64,000 nt of DNA, taken from positions 186,001-250,000 of the forward strand of contig JAIXUH010000012.1 of assembly GCA_027484145.1 (NCBI GenBank), in the 5' to 3' direction. The notes beneath the pieces were generated by a model. The model saw only the letters and a list, made by a program, of their open reading frames with translations. It did not search any database and had not been told where the DNA came from. Positions 44,241-53,222 of the stretch are shown in pieces (the first letter of the stretch is position 1; every line of letters begins with the position of its first letter). Position numbers and translations under genes: made by a program. The DNA comes from Rhodobacter sp. (GTDB taxonomy: Bacteria; Pseudomonadota; Alphaproteobacteria; Rhodobacterales; Rhodobacteraceae).

Positions 44241-44292
44241 GCGGGGGTTTTGCACCCCCGCACCCCCGCAGGATATTTTCAGACAGAAAATG
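44241..44292. repeat. Dispersed intergenic element, copy E, between convergent dtd and NUDIX genes
   Basis: A GCGGGGG-TTTTGCA-CCCCCGC hairpin at 44241-44261 is followed by GGATATTTTCAGACAGAAAATG at 44271-44292, the same pair of parts as in copy D. It sits between two convergent 3' ends and may terminate both. Confidence 0.65.
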
Positions 44293-44335
44293 CAAAGGAT
44301 GCGGGCCGGCCGGATTATCTCTGGCGCAGAGGGGC

Positions 44336-44785
44336 TTAGCGCAGGATCAGTTCCAGCGGATCATAAAGGCTTTCGCCGCCACCCCAGGCTGCGGCGGGCA
44401 GGCTGTCAGGCTTGAAGCGGATTTTTGTCAACTCATCGCGCGAGAAGAACTGGCGTTGGGTGACCACGCCCTCAGGGTCGCGCCAGTTGTGGTCGATCTG
44501 GCCCGCGGCGATGGTGCAGCGGAAATAGACATCGACCTGATGAAAGCGGCGGGCAGGGTCGTGAAATTCGTTCACAAGGCAGGGTGCGCCGACATGGACG
44601 CGCAGGCCGGTTTCTTCCCAGACTTCGCGGATCAGGTTGTCATGCAGGCTGTGGCCCACCTGCGCGCCGCCACCGGGGGCACACCACAGATCGGACTGCC
44701 CGCCACCATAGGCATTGACCAGCAAGAGCCGGTCGTCGACGAGGATCAGCGCGCGGGTGGCCAGACGGGGGGTGCGATGCGACAT
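44336..44785 (-). CDS. NUDIX hydrolase
   Basis: A 149-aa NUDIX-fold pyrophosphatase from the ATG at 44785 (MSHRTPRLATRALIL). The Nudix box starts at GGGAQVGHSLHDNLI and continues REVWEETGLRV (residues about 40-64). The usual Glu at position +6 after the glycines is His here, while the metal-binding REVWEE core is intact. Substrate not predictable. Convergent with dtd and divergent from aspS. Confidence 0.85.
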   Translation of the reverse strand: MSHRTPRLATRALILVDDRLLLVNAYGGGQSDLWCAPGGGAQVGHSLHDNLIREVWEETGLRVHVGAPCLVNEFHDPARRFHQVDVYFRCTIAAGQIDHNWRDPEGVVTQRQFFSRDELTKIRFKPDSLPAAAWGGGESLYDPLELILR

Positions 44786-44914
44786 CGGGCCAGACTGGAA
44801 CCTACGCCATGATTTGTCCACCACCCGTCTGAGCCATCAGGCGGTGCTTGACTTCGCCGCGGGCAAAGGGTGTATCGGGCCGGACGAACCTGCGCCCTTG
44901 GAAGGGGAATGAAG

Positions 44915-46711
44915 ATGCACGCCTATCGCAGCCATACCTGCGCCGACCTGAATACTGCCCATGTGGGCCATGAGGTGCGGCTTGCCGGTTGGGTCCACCG
45001 GGTGCGTGACCATGGCGGTGTGCTGTTCATCGACCTGCGCGACCATTACGGGATCACGCAGGTTTTGGCGGACAGCGATTCGGCTGCCTTTGCGGATATC
45101 GAAAAGGTGCGTGCCGAATGGGTGGTGCGGATCGACGGGCGGGTCAAGGCGCGCGACGCGGCTTTGGTGAACCCCAAGCTGTCGACCGGAGAGGTTGAGG
45201 TTTACGCCACTGGCCTGACCGTGCTGGGGGCCGCCGAGGAATTGCCGATGCCGGTGTTTGGCGAGGTGGATTACCCCGAGGAAACCCGCCTGACCTATCG
45301 CTTCCTTGACCTGCGCCGCGAGAAGCTGCACCGCAACATGATGCTGCGGTCGAACGTGGTGCGCAGCATCCGCAACCGGATGTGGGCGCAAGGGTTCAAC
45401 GAGTTTCAGACGCCGATCATCACCGCCTCCTCTCCCGAAGGGGCGCGCGACTTTCTGGTGCCGTCGCGCCTGCATCCGGGCAAGTTCTATGCCCTGCCGC
45501 AGGCACCGCAGCAGTTCAAGCAGCTGATCATGGTGGCGGGCTTTGACCGCTATTTCCAGATCGCGCCCTGTTTCCGCGACGAAGACCCCCGCGCCGACCG
45601 CAGCCCAACCGACTTTTACCAGCTTGATATCGAGATGAGTTTCGTCGAGCAGGAAGATGTCTTTGCCGCCGTGCAGCCGGTGGTGCAGGGGATTTTCGCG
45701 GAATTCGCGCCGGGGAAAAAAGTTTATTCCGACTGGACCCGCATCGCCTATCGCGACAGCCTGAAGTGGTATGGCAGCGACAAGCCCGACCTGCGCAACC
45801 CGATCCGGATGCAGGACGTGTCGCCGCACTTTGCAGGGTCCGGCTTTGCGATCTTCGCGCGCCTGCTGGAGCAGGAGGGCAACGAGGTTCGCGCGATCCC
45901 AGCTCCCAAAGGCCCGTCGGGCGAACCGGTGGGGCGCAAGTTCTGCGACCGGATGAACGCCTTTGCCCAACAGCAGGGGCTGCCGGGGATGGGCTATATC
46001 TTCTGGCGCGAGGCCGAGCATGGCTCGGGTATGGAGGCCGCAGGTCCCCTTGCCAAGAACATCGGGCCAGAGCGGACCGAGGCGATCCGGGTTCAGCTGG
46101 GGCTGGAGAAGGGCGACGCGGCCTTCTTCTTGGGCGGCAAGCCCGAGGCATTTGAGGCCATCGCGGGCCGCGCACGTAATGTGATTGGCGAGGAGTTGGG
46201 GCTGACCGAGAAGGACTGCTTCAAATTCGCCTGGATCGTCGATTTCCCGATGTATGAGAAAACCGACGACGGCAAGATCGACTTTTCGCACAACCCCTTC
46301 TCGATGCCACAAGGCGGGCTGGAAGCGCTGCAGGGCAACCCGCTGGACGTCTATGCCTATCAGTATGATCTGGCCTGCAACGGCTATGAGTTGATCTCGG
46401 GTGGCATCCGCAACCACAAGCCCGAGATCATGTACAAGGCCTTTGAACTGGCGGGCTACCCGAACTCCGAGGTGGACAAGCGCTTTGGCGGCATGGTCAA
46501 GGCGTTCAAATATGGCGCCCCGCCCCACGGCGGCTGTGCGGCGGGAATTGACCGGATCGTGATGCTGCTGGCCGATGAGCCGAACATCCGCGAGGTCATC
46601 ATGTTCCCGATGAACCAGCGCGCCGAAGACATGCTGATGAACGCGCCCAGCGAGCCCACGAACGAACAGCTGCGCGAGTTGCGTCTGCGGGTTATCCCGA
46701 AAGACGCATGA
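44915..46711 (+). CDS. aspS: Aspartyl-tRNA synthetase
   Basis: Class II aminoacyl-tRNA synthetase. It has 598 aa: an OB-fold anticodon domain (about residues 1-110), motif 2 with [19 protein letters not shown] (near 217-236), a GAD insert (about 290-420) and motif 3 [17 protein letters not shown] (near 545-562). The start at 44915 rather than ATG 44909 is chosen because GAAGGGGA immediately precedes 44909 and gives normal spacing only for 44915. It overlaps the next gene by 4 bp. Confidence 0.95.
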   Translation: MHAYRSHTCADLNTAHVGHEVRLAGWVHRVRDHGGVLFIDLRDHYGITQVLADSDSAAFADIEKVRAEWVVRIDGRVKARDAALVNPKLSTGEVEVYATGLTVLGAAEELPMPVFGEVDYPEETRLTYRFLDLRREKLHRNMMLRSNVVRSIRNRMWAQGFNEFQTPIITASSPEGARDFLVPSRLHPGKFYALPQAPQQFKQLIMVAGFDRYFQIAPCFRDEDPRADRSPTDFYQLDIEMSFVEQEDVFAAVQPVVQGIFAEFAPGKKVYSDWTRIAYRDSLKWYGSDKPDLRNPIRMQDVSPHFAGSGFAIFARLLEQEGNEVRAIPAPKGPSGEPVGRKFCDRMNAFAQQQGLPGMGYIFWREAEHGSGMEAAGPLAKNIGPERTEAIRVQLGLEKGDAAFFLGGKPEAFEAIAGRARNVIGEELGLTEKDCFKFAWIVDFPMYEKTDDGKIDFSHNPFSMPQGGLEALQGNPLDVYAYQYDLACNGYELISGGIRNHKPEIMYKAFELAGYPNSEVDKRFGGMVKAFKYGAPPHGGCAAGIDRIVMLLADEPNIREVIMFPMNQRAEDMLMNAPSEPTNEQLRELRLRVIPKDA

Positions 46712-47181
46712 TGTATCACGCCACCGTCCCTGTCTTTCGACATTACCTCGGCCAAATGGCCTTGATGGTCGAAAAGGCGGGACGGGGCGCGATGTCTGCG
46801 CAACTGGCCGACAGCTTTACAGCCAGCCAGCACTTTGCCACTGCGGCGGGGTTTACGCTGCGGATCACCTGCCCCCTTGCCGGGCGCGAGGTGCCGGACC
46901 TTCCCAGCGCTTTGTCCCCTCGCCTTGCCGTGGCCCGTGCCACGCTTGGCGCGATGAAACCGGCGATGTTCGAAGGGGCGGAAAGCCGCATCATCCGCCA
47001 CCGTGCGGGCTTTGCCGATCTGGAACAGCCCGCATCCGAATTTCTGCTGCTGTTCGGGCTGCCCAACTTTTTCTTCCATCTGACAATGGGTTACGCGGCC
47101 CTGCGCGCGGCGGGCGTGCCCTTGGGCAAGGCCGATTTTGATGGCCTGCACCAATACCCGGCGGATTTCCGCTTTGACTAG
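46708..47181 (+). CDS. DUF1993 family protein
   Basis: A 157-aa protein of the DUF1993 family (four-helix bundle, DinB-like). It opens [17 protein letters not shown] and carries [20 protein letters not shown] in the C-terminal part, with a conserved His in HLTMGYA. Function unknown. The start overlaps the aspS stop (ATGATG), so it may be read through from aspS. Confidence 0.8.
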   Translation: MMYHATVPVFRHYLGQMALMVEKAGRGAMSAQLADSFTASQHFATAAGFTLRITCPLAGREVPDLPSALSPRLAVARATLGAMKPAMFEGAESRIIRHRAGFADLEQPASEFLLLFGLPNFFFHLTMGYAALRAAGVPLGKADFDGLHQYPADFRFD

Positions 47182-47270
47182 GCCTGTTCCTGCCGCGTGA
47201 CGGCGTGATCTGCGCGGGCCACGGTGCAACGCGCCACAACATCCCCTATCTTGCAGGTGACGGAGGATTC

Positions 47271-48638
47271 ATGCGCGACGACATCACGACAGCCGCCTTC
47301 CGCTTTGGCTTTGGCCTGCCCCTGCCGGCCAAGGCCCCGACGACGCCGCGCGACATGCTGGCCGCCCTGTCCGGTCTGGACCGCATGGCGCAGGCGCATC
47401 CCGGCCCCACCATGCCGCCCCTGCTGGCGCTGATGCGCGAGTCGGATTCGGCGCTGAAAACCTCGCGCCGCGCCGAGGGGGCCGAGGCAGAGACCGCCCG
47501 CACCACTTATCGCGGGCTGGTGGCGCAGATCGCCACCATCGCCCTGTCCGCGACCAAATCCACCTTTGCCCGCGCGCTGGATGCCCCCGATGGCTTTCGC
47601 GAACGGCTGTGCCTGTTCTGGGCCGACCATTTCACCACCAGCACCAGTGGCCGTCGCGAGGCGGCGCTGCCTTCGGTCATGATGGACGAGGCGATCCGCC
47701 CGCATGTCACCGGGCGCTTTGGCGATATGCTGCGCGCAGCGATCCTCCACCCGGCCATGCTGATCTACCTTGATCAGGTCATCAGCTTTGGCCCGACCTC
47801 ACGCTTTGGCAAACGCAAGGGCAAGGGGCTGAACGAAAATCTTGCCCGCGAACTGCTGGAACTCCACACCCTTGGCGCGGGCGCGGCCTATACGCAGGCC
47901 GATGTGCGCGAACTGGCCGAACTGCTGACCGGGCTGATCGTGGCCAAGGATGGCTTCCGCTTTGATCCGCGCCGGGCCGAGCCGGGGGCCGAAACCGTGC
48001 TGGGCATCCAATATGGCGGCGACAGCCTTGAGGCGATCACCACCGCCCTGAATGATCTGGCCACCCGCCCCGAGACCGCCGCCCATATCGCGTTGAAATT
48101 GGCCACGCATTTCGTCTCTGACGCACCGCCGCCCAATCTTGTGGACAGCATTGCCGCCGCCTTTTCCGGGTCGGGCGGCGATCTGATGGCCACCTATGCG
48201 GCCCTGCTGAACCACCCCGCCGCGTGGGAGGCCGCCCCCGCCAAGGCGCGCCAACCGCATGAATTTACCCTTGCCGCCCTGCGCGCACTGGGCCTGACGG
48301 GGGCCGAAGTGCAGGCCATGGGCGAAGGCCCGTTCCGCCGCCTGATCCTGAACCCGCTGGCCGCGATGGGCCAGCCGTGGCAGCGCCCCGTTGGCCCCGA
48401 TGGCTGGCCTGAGGATCAGGCCGCATGGATCACCCCGCAGGGGATGGCAGGCCGCATCACCTGGGCGATGGAGGCGCCGGGCCGTCTGGTGATACCCCTG
48501 CCCCGCCCCGAGGTGGTGATGGAGGCGGCCCTTGGCCCCCGCGCGGGCGAACGCCTGCGTTGGGCCGTGCCGCGCGCCGAAAACATCCGCGAAGGGTTGG
48601 GCCTTGTCTTGGCCAGCCCCGAATTCAACAGGAGATAG
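47271..48638 (+). CDS. DUF1800 family protein
   Basis: A 455-aa DUF1800 protein. Features include ERLCLFWADHFTTSTSGRRE (residues about 105-125), LLELHTLGAGAAYTQADVRE (near 202-222), and a C-terminal LGLVLASPEFNRR, all typical. No signal peptide is obvious. ATG at 47271 sits behind GGAGG at a 4-bp spacing. DUF1800 genes nearly always precede DUF1501 genes, as here with a 2-bp gap. Function unknown; roles in extracellular polymers or cell envelope have been suggested. Confidence 0.88.
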   Translation: MRDDITTAAFRFGFGLPLPAKAPTTPRDMLAALSGLDRMAQAHPGPTMPPLLALMRESDSALKTSRRAEGAEAETARTTYRGLVAQIATIALSATKSTFARALDAPDGFRERLCLFWADHFTTSTSGRREAALPSVMMDEAIRPHVTGRFGDMLRAAILHPAMLIYLDQVISFGPTSRFGKRKGKGLNENLARELLELHTLGAGAAYTQADVRELAELLTGLIVAKDGFRFDPRRAEPGAETVLGIQYGGDSLEAITTALNDLATRPETAAHIALKLATHFVSDAPPPNLVDSIAAAFSGSGGDLMATYAALLNHPAAWEAAPAKARQPHEFTLAALRALGLTGAEVQAMGEGPFRRLILNPLAAMGQPWQRPVGPDGWPEDQAAWITPQGMAGRITWAMEAPGRLVIPLPRPEVVMEAALGPRAGERLRWAVPRAENIREGLGLVLASPEFNRR

Positions 48639-48640
48639 CG

Positions 48641-49846
48641 ATGGACCGTCGCCGCTTTTTGCAGGCGCTCGGTGGGGTGGCCTGTTCCGCCGCCGCCCAC
48701 CCCCTGATGACCACCGTCACGCTGGCCGGGTCCGATGGCGGTCAACCTTTGGGCGATCACCGGCTTGTCGTCGTCATCTTGCGCGGCGCGATGGACGGGC
48801 TGGATGTGGTGCGCCCCATCGGGGATGCGGCCTTTGCCAGCTATCGCCCTACCCTTGCCGCTGGCCCCGCGCCCGATCTCAATGGCTATTTCGCCCTTCA
48901 CCCCACACTCGAAGGGTTGATGCCTTTGTGGCACGCGGGCCAACTTGGTTTTGTCCATGCCACCTCCACCCCCTATCGCGACGCGCGCTCACACTTTGAC
49001 GGGCAGGATATCCTCGAGGCTGGCACCGGCCTTGACGTGCCCGACAGCGCCGTGCGCGACGGCTGGCTGAACCGCATGTTGCAGGCGATGCCCGGCCTGC
49101 GCGCCGAAACCGCCTATGCCATCGGGTCCGAGGCGCTGCCCCTGCTGGCGGGCTCCGCCACCGTCCGCAACTGGACGCCCGAACAAAAGCTGGAGCTTTC
49201 GGCGCAAAGCCAGCTCCTGCTAGAGCACATCTACCACGACGACGCCCTGTTTCGCGACTCGGCGGCCGAGGCGTTCGCCCTGACCGCCGCCGGGGGGTTG
49301 GCGCAGATGTCAGACGGCATGTCGCCGGTATCCGCCAACCGCAACCTTGCCGATACCGACCGTCTGGTCGATTTCGCCACCGCCCGCCTGCGCGAAGACA
49401 CCCGCATTGCCGCTTTTTCGCTGGCAGGCTGGGATTCGCACCGCAACCAGTCGGGCAGCATCAGCCTGCCCCTGCGGCGGCTGGACCGCGTGGTGCAGCG
49501 CATGGCCACCGGCCTTGGCCCGGATGTCTGGGGCAAGACGCTGCTGCTGGCCGTCACCGAATTTGGCCGCACCGTGCGCGAAAACGGCTCCAAGGGCACC
49601 GATCACGGCACCGGCGGTGCCATGCTACTGGCCGGGGGGGCGCTCAAAGGGGGCCGCGTCTTGGGCCAATGGCCGGGAATTGCCGATGCCGATCTTTACG
49701 AAGGCCGCGATCTTTTGCCCACCACCGATGTGCGGTCTTGGGCGGCTTGGGCCATGCGCGGGATGTATGGCATGGACCGCAACCTGCTCGAAGGCGCGGT
49801 ATTCCCCGGCCTGATCATGGGTGATGATCCGGGCCTTCTGCTTTAG
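48641..49846 (+). CDS. DUF1501 family protein with Tat-type signal
   Basis: A 401-aa sulfatase-like-fold protein. N-terminus MDRRRFLQALGGVACSAAAH has a Tat twin-arginine motif (RRRFLQ), so folded export to the periplasm is predicted. Metal-site-like features: VVVILRGAMDGLDVVRP (near residue 38) and FGRTVRENGSKGTDHGTGGA (about 308-328). It pairs with the upstream DUF1800 gene. Substrate unknown. Confidence 0.88.
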   Translation: MDRRRFLQALGGVACSAAAHPLMTTVTLAGSDGGQPLGDHRLVVVILRGAMDGLDVVRPIGDAAFASYRPTLAAGPAPDLNGYFALHPTLEGLMPLWHAGQLGFVHATSTPYRDARSHFDGQDILEAGTGLDVPDSAVRDGWLNRMLQAMPGLRAETAYAIGSEALPLLAGSATVRNWTPEQKLELSAQSQLLLEHIYHDDALFRDSAAEAFALTAAGGLAQMSDGMSPVSANRNLADTDRLVDFATARLREDTRIAAFSLAGWDSHRNQSGSISLPLRRLDRVVQRMATGLGPDVWGKTLLLAVTEFGRTVRENGSKGTDHGTGGAMLLAGGALKGGRVLGQWPGIADADLYEGRDLLPTTDVRSWAAWAMRGMYGMDRNLLEGAVFPGLIMGDDPGLLL

Positions 49847-50207
49847 GGTCTGCCGCGCCCGTCCATGCCACCGCCTTGCTTTCGGCCACTGCGGCTGCCC
49901 GCGTCTGCTGCGCCTCTGGCCCCTCAACCGCGCGGTCTTCTGGCGCTGTCGCCCCATAGCCAAGCCCGGCCCCGGCGTTGTCAACCTGCCCCGCGCCGGA
50001 ATATCCCGGGCCAGCGTCCGATGAGTCCGCCAGCATCTGATCAAGGTTCAGCGACAGCGTTTCCGCCGCAGTGATGACCCCGCCTTGCAGGACCACCCCG
50101 CAAAATGCGGCAAAGGCGCAGACCAGCACCGTCAGGTTGACCCATTCAACCGATGCATTGCCCGCATCGCTCTGCGCAAACCCGCGCAGCCTTGCCATCA
50201 TCCGCAT
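49815..50207 (-). CDS. Pilin-like small protein with class III signal-like N-terminus
   Basis: A 130-aa protein from the ATG at 50207 behind AAGGGAAG. Residues 10-45 (FAQSDAGNASVEWVNLTV, then a hydrophobic helix) resemble Flp-type pilins, in which a short leader ends before a hydrophobic helix with Glu at +5. The rest is Ala/Gly-rich and low complexity, unlike short Flp pilins. The 3' end overlaps the DUF1501 3' end by 32 bp (convergent). Processing by the CpaA peptidase of the window is an untested idea. Confidence 0.6.
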   Translation of the reverse strand: MRMMARLRGFAQSDAGNASVEWVNLTVLVCAFAAFCGVVLQGGVITAAETLSLNLDQMLADSSDAGPGYSGAGQVDNAGAGLGYGATAPEDRAVEGPEAQQTRAAAVAESKAVAWTGAADPKAEGPDHHP

Positions 50208-50365
50208 CACACTTCCCTTGCCTGCCCCCAGGCGCAGCCAGGCCCCCAAGGCTGACCTTTGGCAAAATGCGTGCCAGCCCCGCCGCCGCGTGCAAAAGCA
50301 GTTGCGTCCCGCAAAGCGCGCGGCCCATAAGCAGCGCCAGCACGGCACAAGGAAAGGCCCACCGC

Positions 50366-51106
50366 ATGTCCCCACGCAAGGTTTCAGAGCCCGCCCCGCT
50401 GGGTGCGCCGCTGACCGGCTGGACGCCCCCGGCCCGGCCCATCGGCGCAGTGCTGGAAGGTGCCCATATCCGACTTGAGCCGCTTGAGGCCGACAGCCAC
50501 GGTGCCGACCTGCACAGCGCGTTTTCCGGCCATGACAGCCTGTGGGACTACATGCCCTATGGCCCGTTCTCCTCGGCCTCGGCCTATCATCGCTGGATCA
50601 AGGATCAGCAGGGCCGTGACGACCCCTGCTTTTACGCCCTGCGCGATCTGTCCAGCGGCCATGCCGCAGGGGTTGCCTCCTTTTTGCGCGTGACGCCCGA
50701 GGCGGGCAGCATCGAGGTCGGCCACATCTGCCTGTCGCCCGCCCTGCAACGCGGCCTTGCCGCGACCGAGGCGATGTTTCTGATGATGAACTGGGCATTT
50801 TCCGCCGGCTATCGCCGCTATGAATGGAAGTGCAACGCCCTGAACCTGCCGTCCCGCCGTGCCGCACAGCGCCTTGGCTTCAGCTTTGAAGGCGTGTTCC
50901 GCAACCATCTAGTGGTCAAAGGGCGCAACCGCGATTCCGCTTGGTTTTCCGTGATCGACAGCGAATGGCCCGCCCTGCGCGAGGCGTTTCGGGCCTGGCT
51001 TTCGCCCGCGAATTTTGATGCCAAAGGCCGCCAGAAGGAACGCCTGTCTGACCTCACGCGCCTTGTCCGCAGCGCATCAGACCCGGCCCTGCACAACGCC
51101 CCCTGA
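50366..51106 (+). CDS. GNAT-family acetyltransferase, RimJ/RimL-like
   Basis: A 246-aa N-acetyltransferase. GNAT motifs: HIRLEPLEADSHGADLHSAF (residues about 35-54), VGHICLSPALQRGLAATEAM (acetyl-CoA binding, near 118-137) and YRRYEWKCNALNLPSRRAAQ, RLGFSFEGVFRNH. This order matches RimJ-like acceptors of protein N-termini or small molecules. The frame is open further upstream but the ATG at 50366 has GGAAAGG at -11. Confidence 0.83.
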   Translation: MSPRKVSEPAPLGAPLTGWTPPARPIGAVLEGAHIRLEPLEADSHGADLHSAFSGHDSLWDYMPYGPFSSASAYHRWIKDQQGRDDPCFYALRDLSSGHAAGVASFLRVTPEAGSIEVGHICLSPALQRGLAATEAMFLMMNWAFSAGYRRYEWKCNALNLPSRRAAQRLGFSFEGVFRNHLVVKGRNRDSAWFSVIDSEWPALREAFRAWLSPANFDAKGRQKERLSDLTRLVRSASDPALHNAP

Positions 51107-51122
51107 CAGCGCGCATCATGGC

Positions 51123-51884
51123 CTAGCCCACGAACTGCCGCACCTTGGCATCATCGATCAGGCCGCGCAGCAAGGCACAGACCGGCGCCAGCGTGGCCTC
51201 GGGGTTGGCAATCTGCGCCGCCGCCTCGGTCAGCCGCGCATCCCCCGATTGGCGGGCCAGTCCGCGCACAAACCCCGCCAGATACTGCCGCTGCCGCCCA
51301 TCGGGGCCAATGGCGATCAGATCGGCGGCATGGGTCAGATCATCCATCAGCGCCAGATCATCCGCCGCCAGCCCCACCTCGCCCGGCTCCGCTGGCAGCA
51401 GCGCAAACTGCCCCGGCAGATGGCGCAACACCGCGCGCTGAAAGGCCACCAGCCCCGGCAGCGGCTTTTCCAGAAACCCCTGCGCGCCCGCCGCCAGCGC
51501 GGCCTTGCGCCCGTCACTGTCGCCGCTGGTGCCCAGAATGACCCCACCATGCCGCGCCATTGCCAATTCGCGGATCAACGCATCCCCCCGCCCGTCCGGC
51601 AGGCCCAGATCAACAATCACCACATCGGGCCGATAGGTCCGCAGATGCGCTCGCGCGCTATCCAACGTCTCAGCCCGTCGCAACCGCGCGCCAGATCGGC
51701 GGCACATCATCCGCAACGCGTCCGAGGCAAAGCGGCTGTCCTCGACCAGCAGCACCGTCAACCCATACAGCGGCAAGGCACCGCGCTGCGGGTCCATCAG
51801 CCCCTGCGGCGCAAAGACGGGCATTTGCAGCATCTGCGGGGCCATGTTCGACAATGGGGGCGACAAAGGGGGCGGCATCGGCAT
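51123..51884 (-). CDS. Response regulator with single receiver domain and unknown C-terminus
   Basis: A 253-aa protein. An unusual Met/Pro-rich N-terminal stretch (about residues 1-40) precedes a receiver domain (about 42-155): acidic pocket VEDSRF, phospho-Asp in DVVIVDLGLPDG (Asp near 92), and Lys in GFLEKPLPG. The C-terminal 95 residues form helices of no recognised family and carry no DNA-binding HTH. No sensor kinase is adjacent. ATG at 51884 is preceded by GGGAG. Confidence 0.8.
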   Translation of the reverse strand: MPMPPPLSPPLSNMAPQMLQMPVFAPQGLMDPQRGALPLYGLTVLLVEDSRFASDALRMMCRRSGARLRRAETLDSARAHLRTYRPDVVIVDLGLPDGRGDALIRELAMARHGGVILGTSGDSDGRKAALAAGAQGFLEKPLPGLVAFQRAVLRHLPGQFALLPAEPGEVGLAADDLALMDDLTHAADLIAIGPDGRQRQYLAGFVRGLARQSGDARLTEAAAQIANPEATLAPVCALLRGLIDDAKVRQFVG

Positions 51885-52036
51885 CTCCCGTTCTGGACCA
51901 GCCCCAGTTGGCGCCCCAAATGCCTAAAAACGGGTTAAGATCGGCACAGATTTGGGGCCCCTGCGGCGGATCGGCCCCTTGCCTCGCCCCGCGTCGCTGC
52001 CCATAACCGCTGCATCCGCGTCAAAGGAGCCTCGCC

Positions 52037-52441
52037 ATGATCGGCCGCCTGAACCATGTTGCCATCGCCGTGCCGGACCTTGCCGCAGCCGCCGCCCAAT
52101 ATCGCGGCACGCTGGGGGCAACGGTCGGCGCGCCACAGGACGAACCGGCGCATGGCGTCACGGTCGTGTTCATCACCCTGCCCAACACCAAGATCGAGCT
52201 TCTGGCCCCCTTGGGCGACGACTCCCCCATTCGCGGCTTTCTGGACAAGAACCCCAGCGGCGGCATCCACCACATCTGCTATGAGGTCGATGACATCCTC
52301 GCCGCGCGCGATCACCTCAAGGCCAGCGGCGCCCGCGTTCTGGGGTCGGGCGAGCCAAAGATCGGCGCGCATGGCAAACCGGTGCTGTTCCTGCACCCCA
52401 AGGATTTCAACGGCTGTCTGGTGGAACTGGAGCAAGCATGA
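52037..52441 (+). CDS. mce: Methylmalonyl-CoA epimerase
   Basis: Interconverts (2S)- and (2R)-methylmalonyl-CoA in propionyl-CoA assimilation. It has 134 aa of vicinal-oxygen-chelate fold. It has NHVAIAVPDLAAAAAQY at the start (metal His near residue 6), FITLPNTKIELLAPLG, GGIHHICYEVDDI (about 75-88) and PVLFLHPKDFNGCLVELEQ at the end (metal Glu). Followed with overlap by the DUF1467 gene. Confidence 0.93.
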   Translation: MIGRLNHVAIAVPDLAAAAAQYRGTLGATVGAPQDEPAHGVTVVFITLPNTKIELLAPLGDDSPIRGFLDKNPSGGIHHICYEVDDILAARDHLKASGARVLGSGEPKIGAHGKPVLFLHPKDFNGCLVELEQA

Positions 52442-52719
52442 CCATCACCGCTGCCATCGTGCTGTTCGCCGTGACGTGGTTCATGGTGTTTTTCATCGTG
52501 CTGCCCCTGCGCCTGACCACCCAAGGTGACGCGGGCGTTGTCGTGCCGGGCACGCCAAAGGGCGCACCCTTGAACGAAATCGTCGCGCGCAAGGCCAAGA
52601 TCACCACCCTTGTTGCCATCGTCGTCTGGGCCGCCCTCTACCTTGTCATCACCTCGGGTTTGATCTCGGTGCGCGATTTCGACTGGATGGATCGCATGGG
52701 TCCGGTCCGCACAGAATGA
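52438..52719 (+). CDS. DUF1467 family membrane protein
   Basis: A 93-aa inner-membrane protein with two helices: residues about 4-24 and 57-77. VTWFMVFFIVLPLRLTTQGD and GTPKGAPLNEIVARK-type middle segment are characteristic of DUF1467, usually found behind mce in alphaproteobacteria. Function unknown. Overlaps both neighbours by 4 bp. Confidence 0.85.
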   Translation: MTITAAIVLFAVTWFMVFFIVLPLRLTTQGDAGVVVPGTPKGAPLNEIVARKAKITTLVAIVVWAALYLVITSGLISVRDFDWMDRMGPVRTE

Positions 52720-53222
52720 CGGTAGCACCGGCCACGATCCGCAGGCTTGATCCGCAGGCCGATCTGGCCGCCGTGGCCGCCATGCTGGATGCGGCGACGG
52801 ATTACTATCGCCTTTGGCTAGGGCGCGCGCCAACCGCCGATGATGCCAGCAAGGTGTTCACCGATGGCCCCCCCGTCGAGCAGCCCGGCACATCCCGGCA
52901 ATTCGGGCTGTTTGTCGGTGATGCGTTGTCTGGCGTGGCGGCCCTCTCGTTCGGCTTTCCCGCGCCGCAAGATGCCTATCTGGGCCTGATGATCCTGTCC
53001 CCGAACAGCCGTGGGCAAGGGCATGGCCGCCGCCTTCTGGCCCATGTCGAAGCGGCGGCCCGCGCGGCAGGCGCCGCCGCGCTTTACCTTGCCGTGCTGC
53101 AGGCCAACTCGCGCGGCCGCGCCTTCTGGCAGCGCGAGGGCTTTGGGCCCACCGGCGTCAGCCGCGTGGATGACAGCCATGGCCTGAACCACACCATTTA
53201 CCGCCTTGTCAAACCGCTCTGA
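52716..53222 (+). CDS. GNAT-family acetyltransferase
   Basis: A 168-aa N-acetyltransferase. The acetyl-CoA loop is LMILSPNSRGQGHGRRLLAH (residues about 88-107) and ALYLAVLQANSRGRAFWQRE follows. Start ATG overlaps the DUF1467 stop by 4 bp. The 3' end overlaps the convergent EamA gene by 25 bp. Acceptor unknown. Confidence 0.85.
   Translation: MTVAPATIRRLDPQADLAAVAAMLDAATDYYRLWLGRAPTADDASKVFTDGPPVEQPGTSRQFGLFVGDALSGVAALSFGFPAPQDAYLGLMILSPNSRGQGHGRRLLAHVEAAARAAGAAALYLAVLQANSRGRAFWQREGFGPTGVSRVDDSHGLNHTIYRLVKPL

Noticed and set aside
44837-46528. 563-codon minus-strand open frame over aspS
   Set aside because: Antisense to aspS; no recognisable domain.
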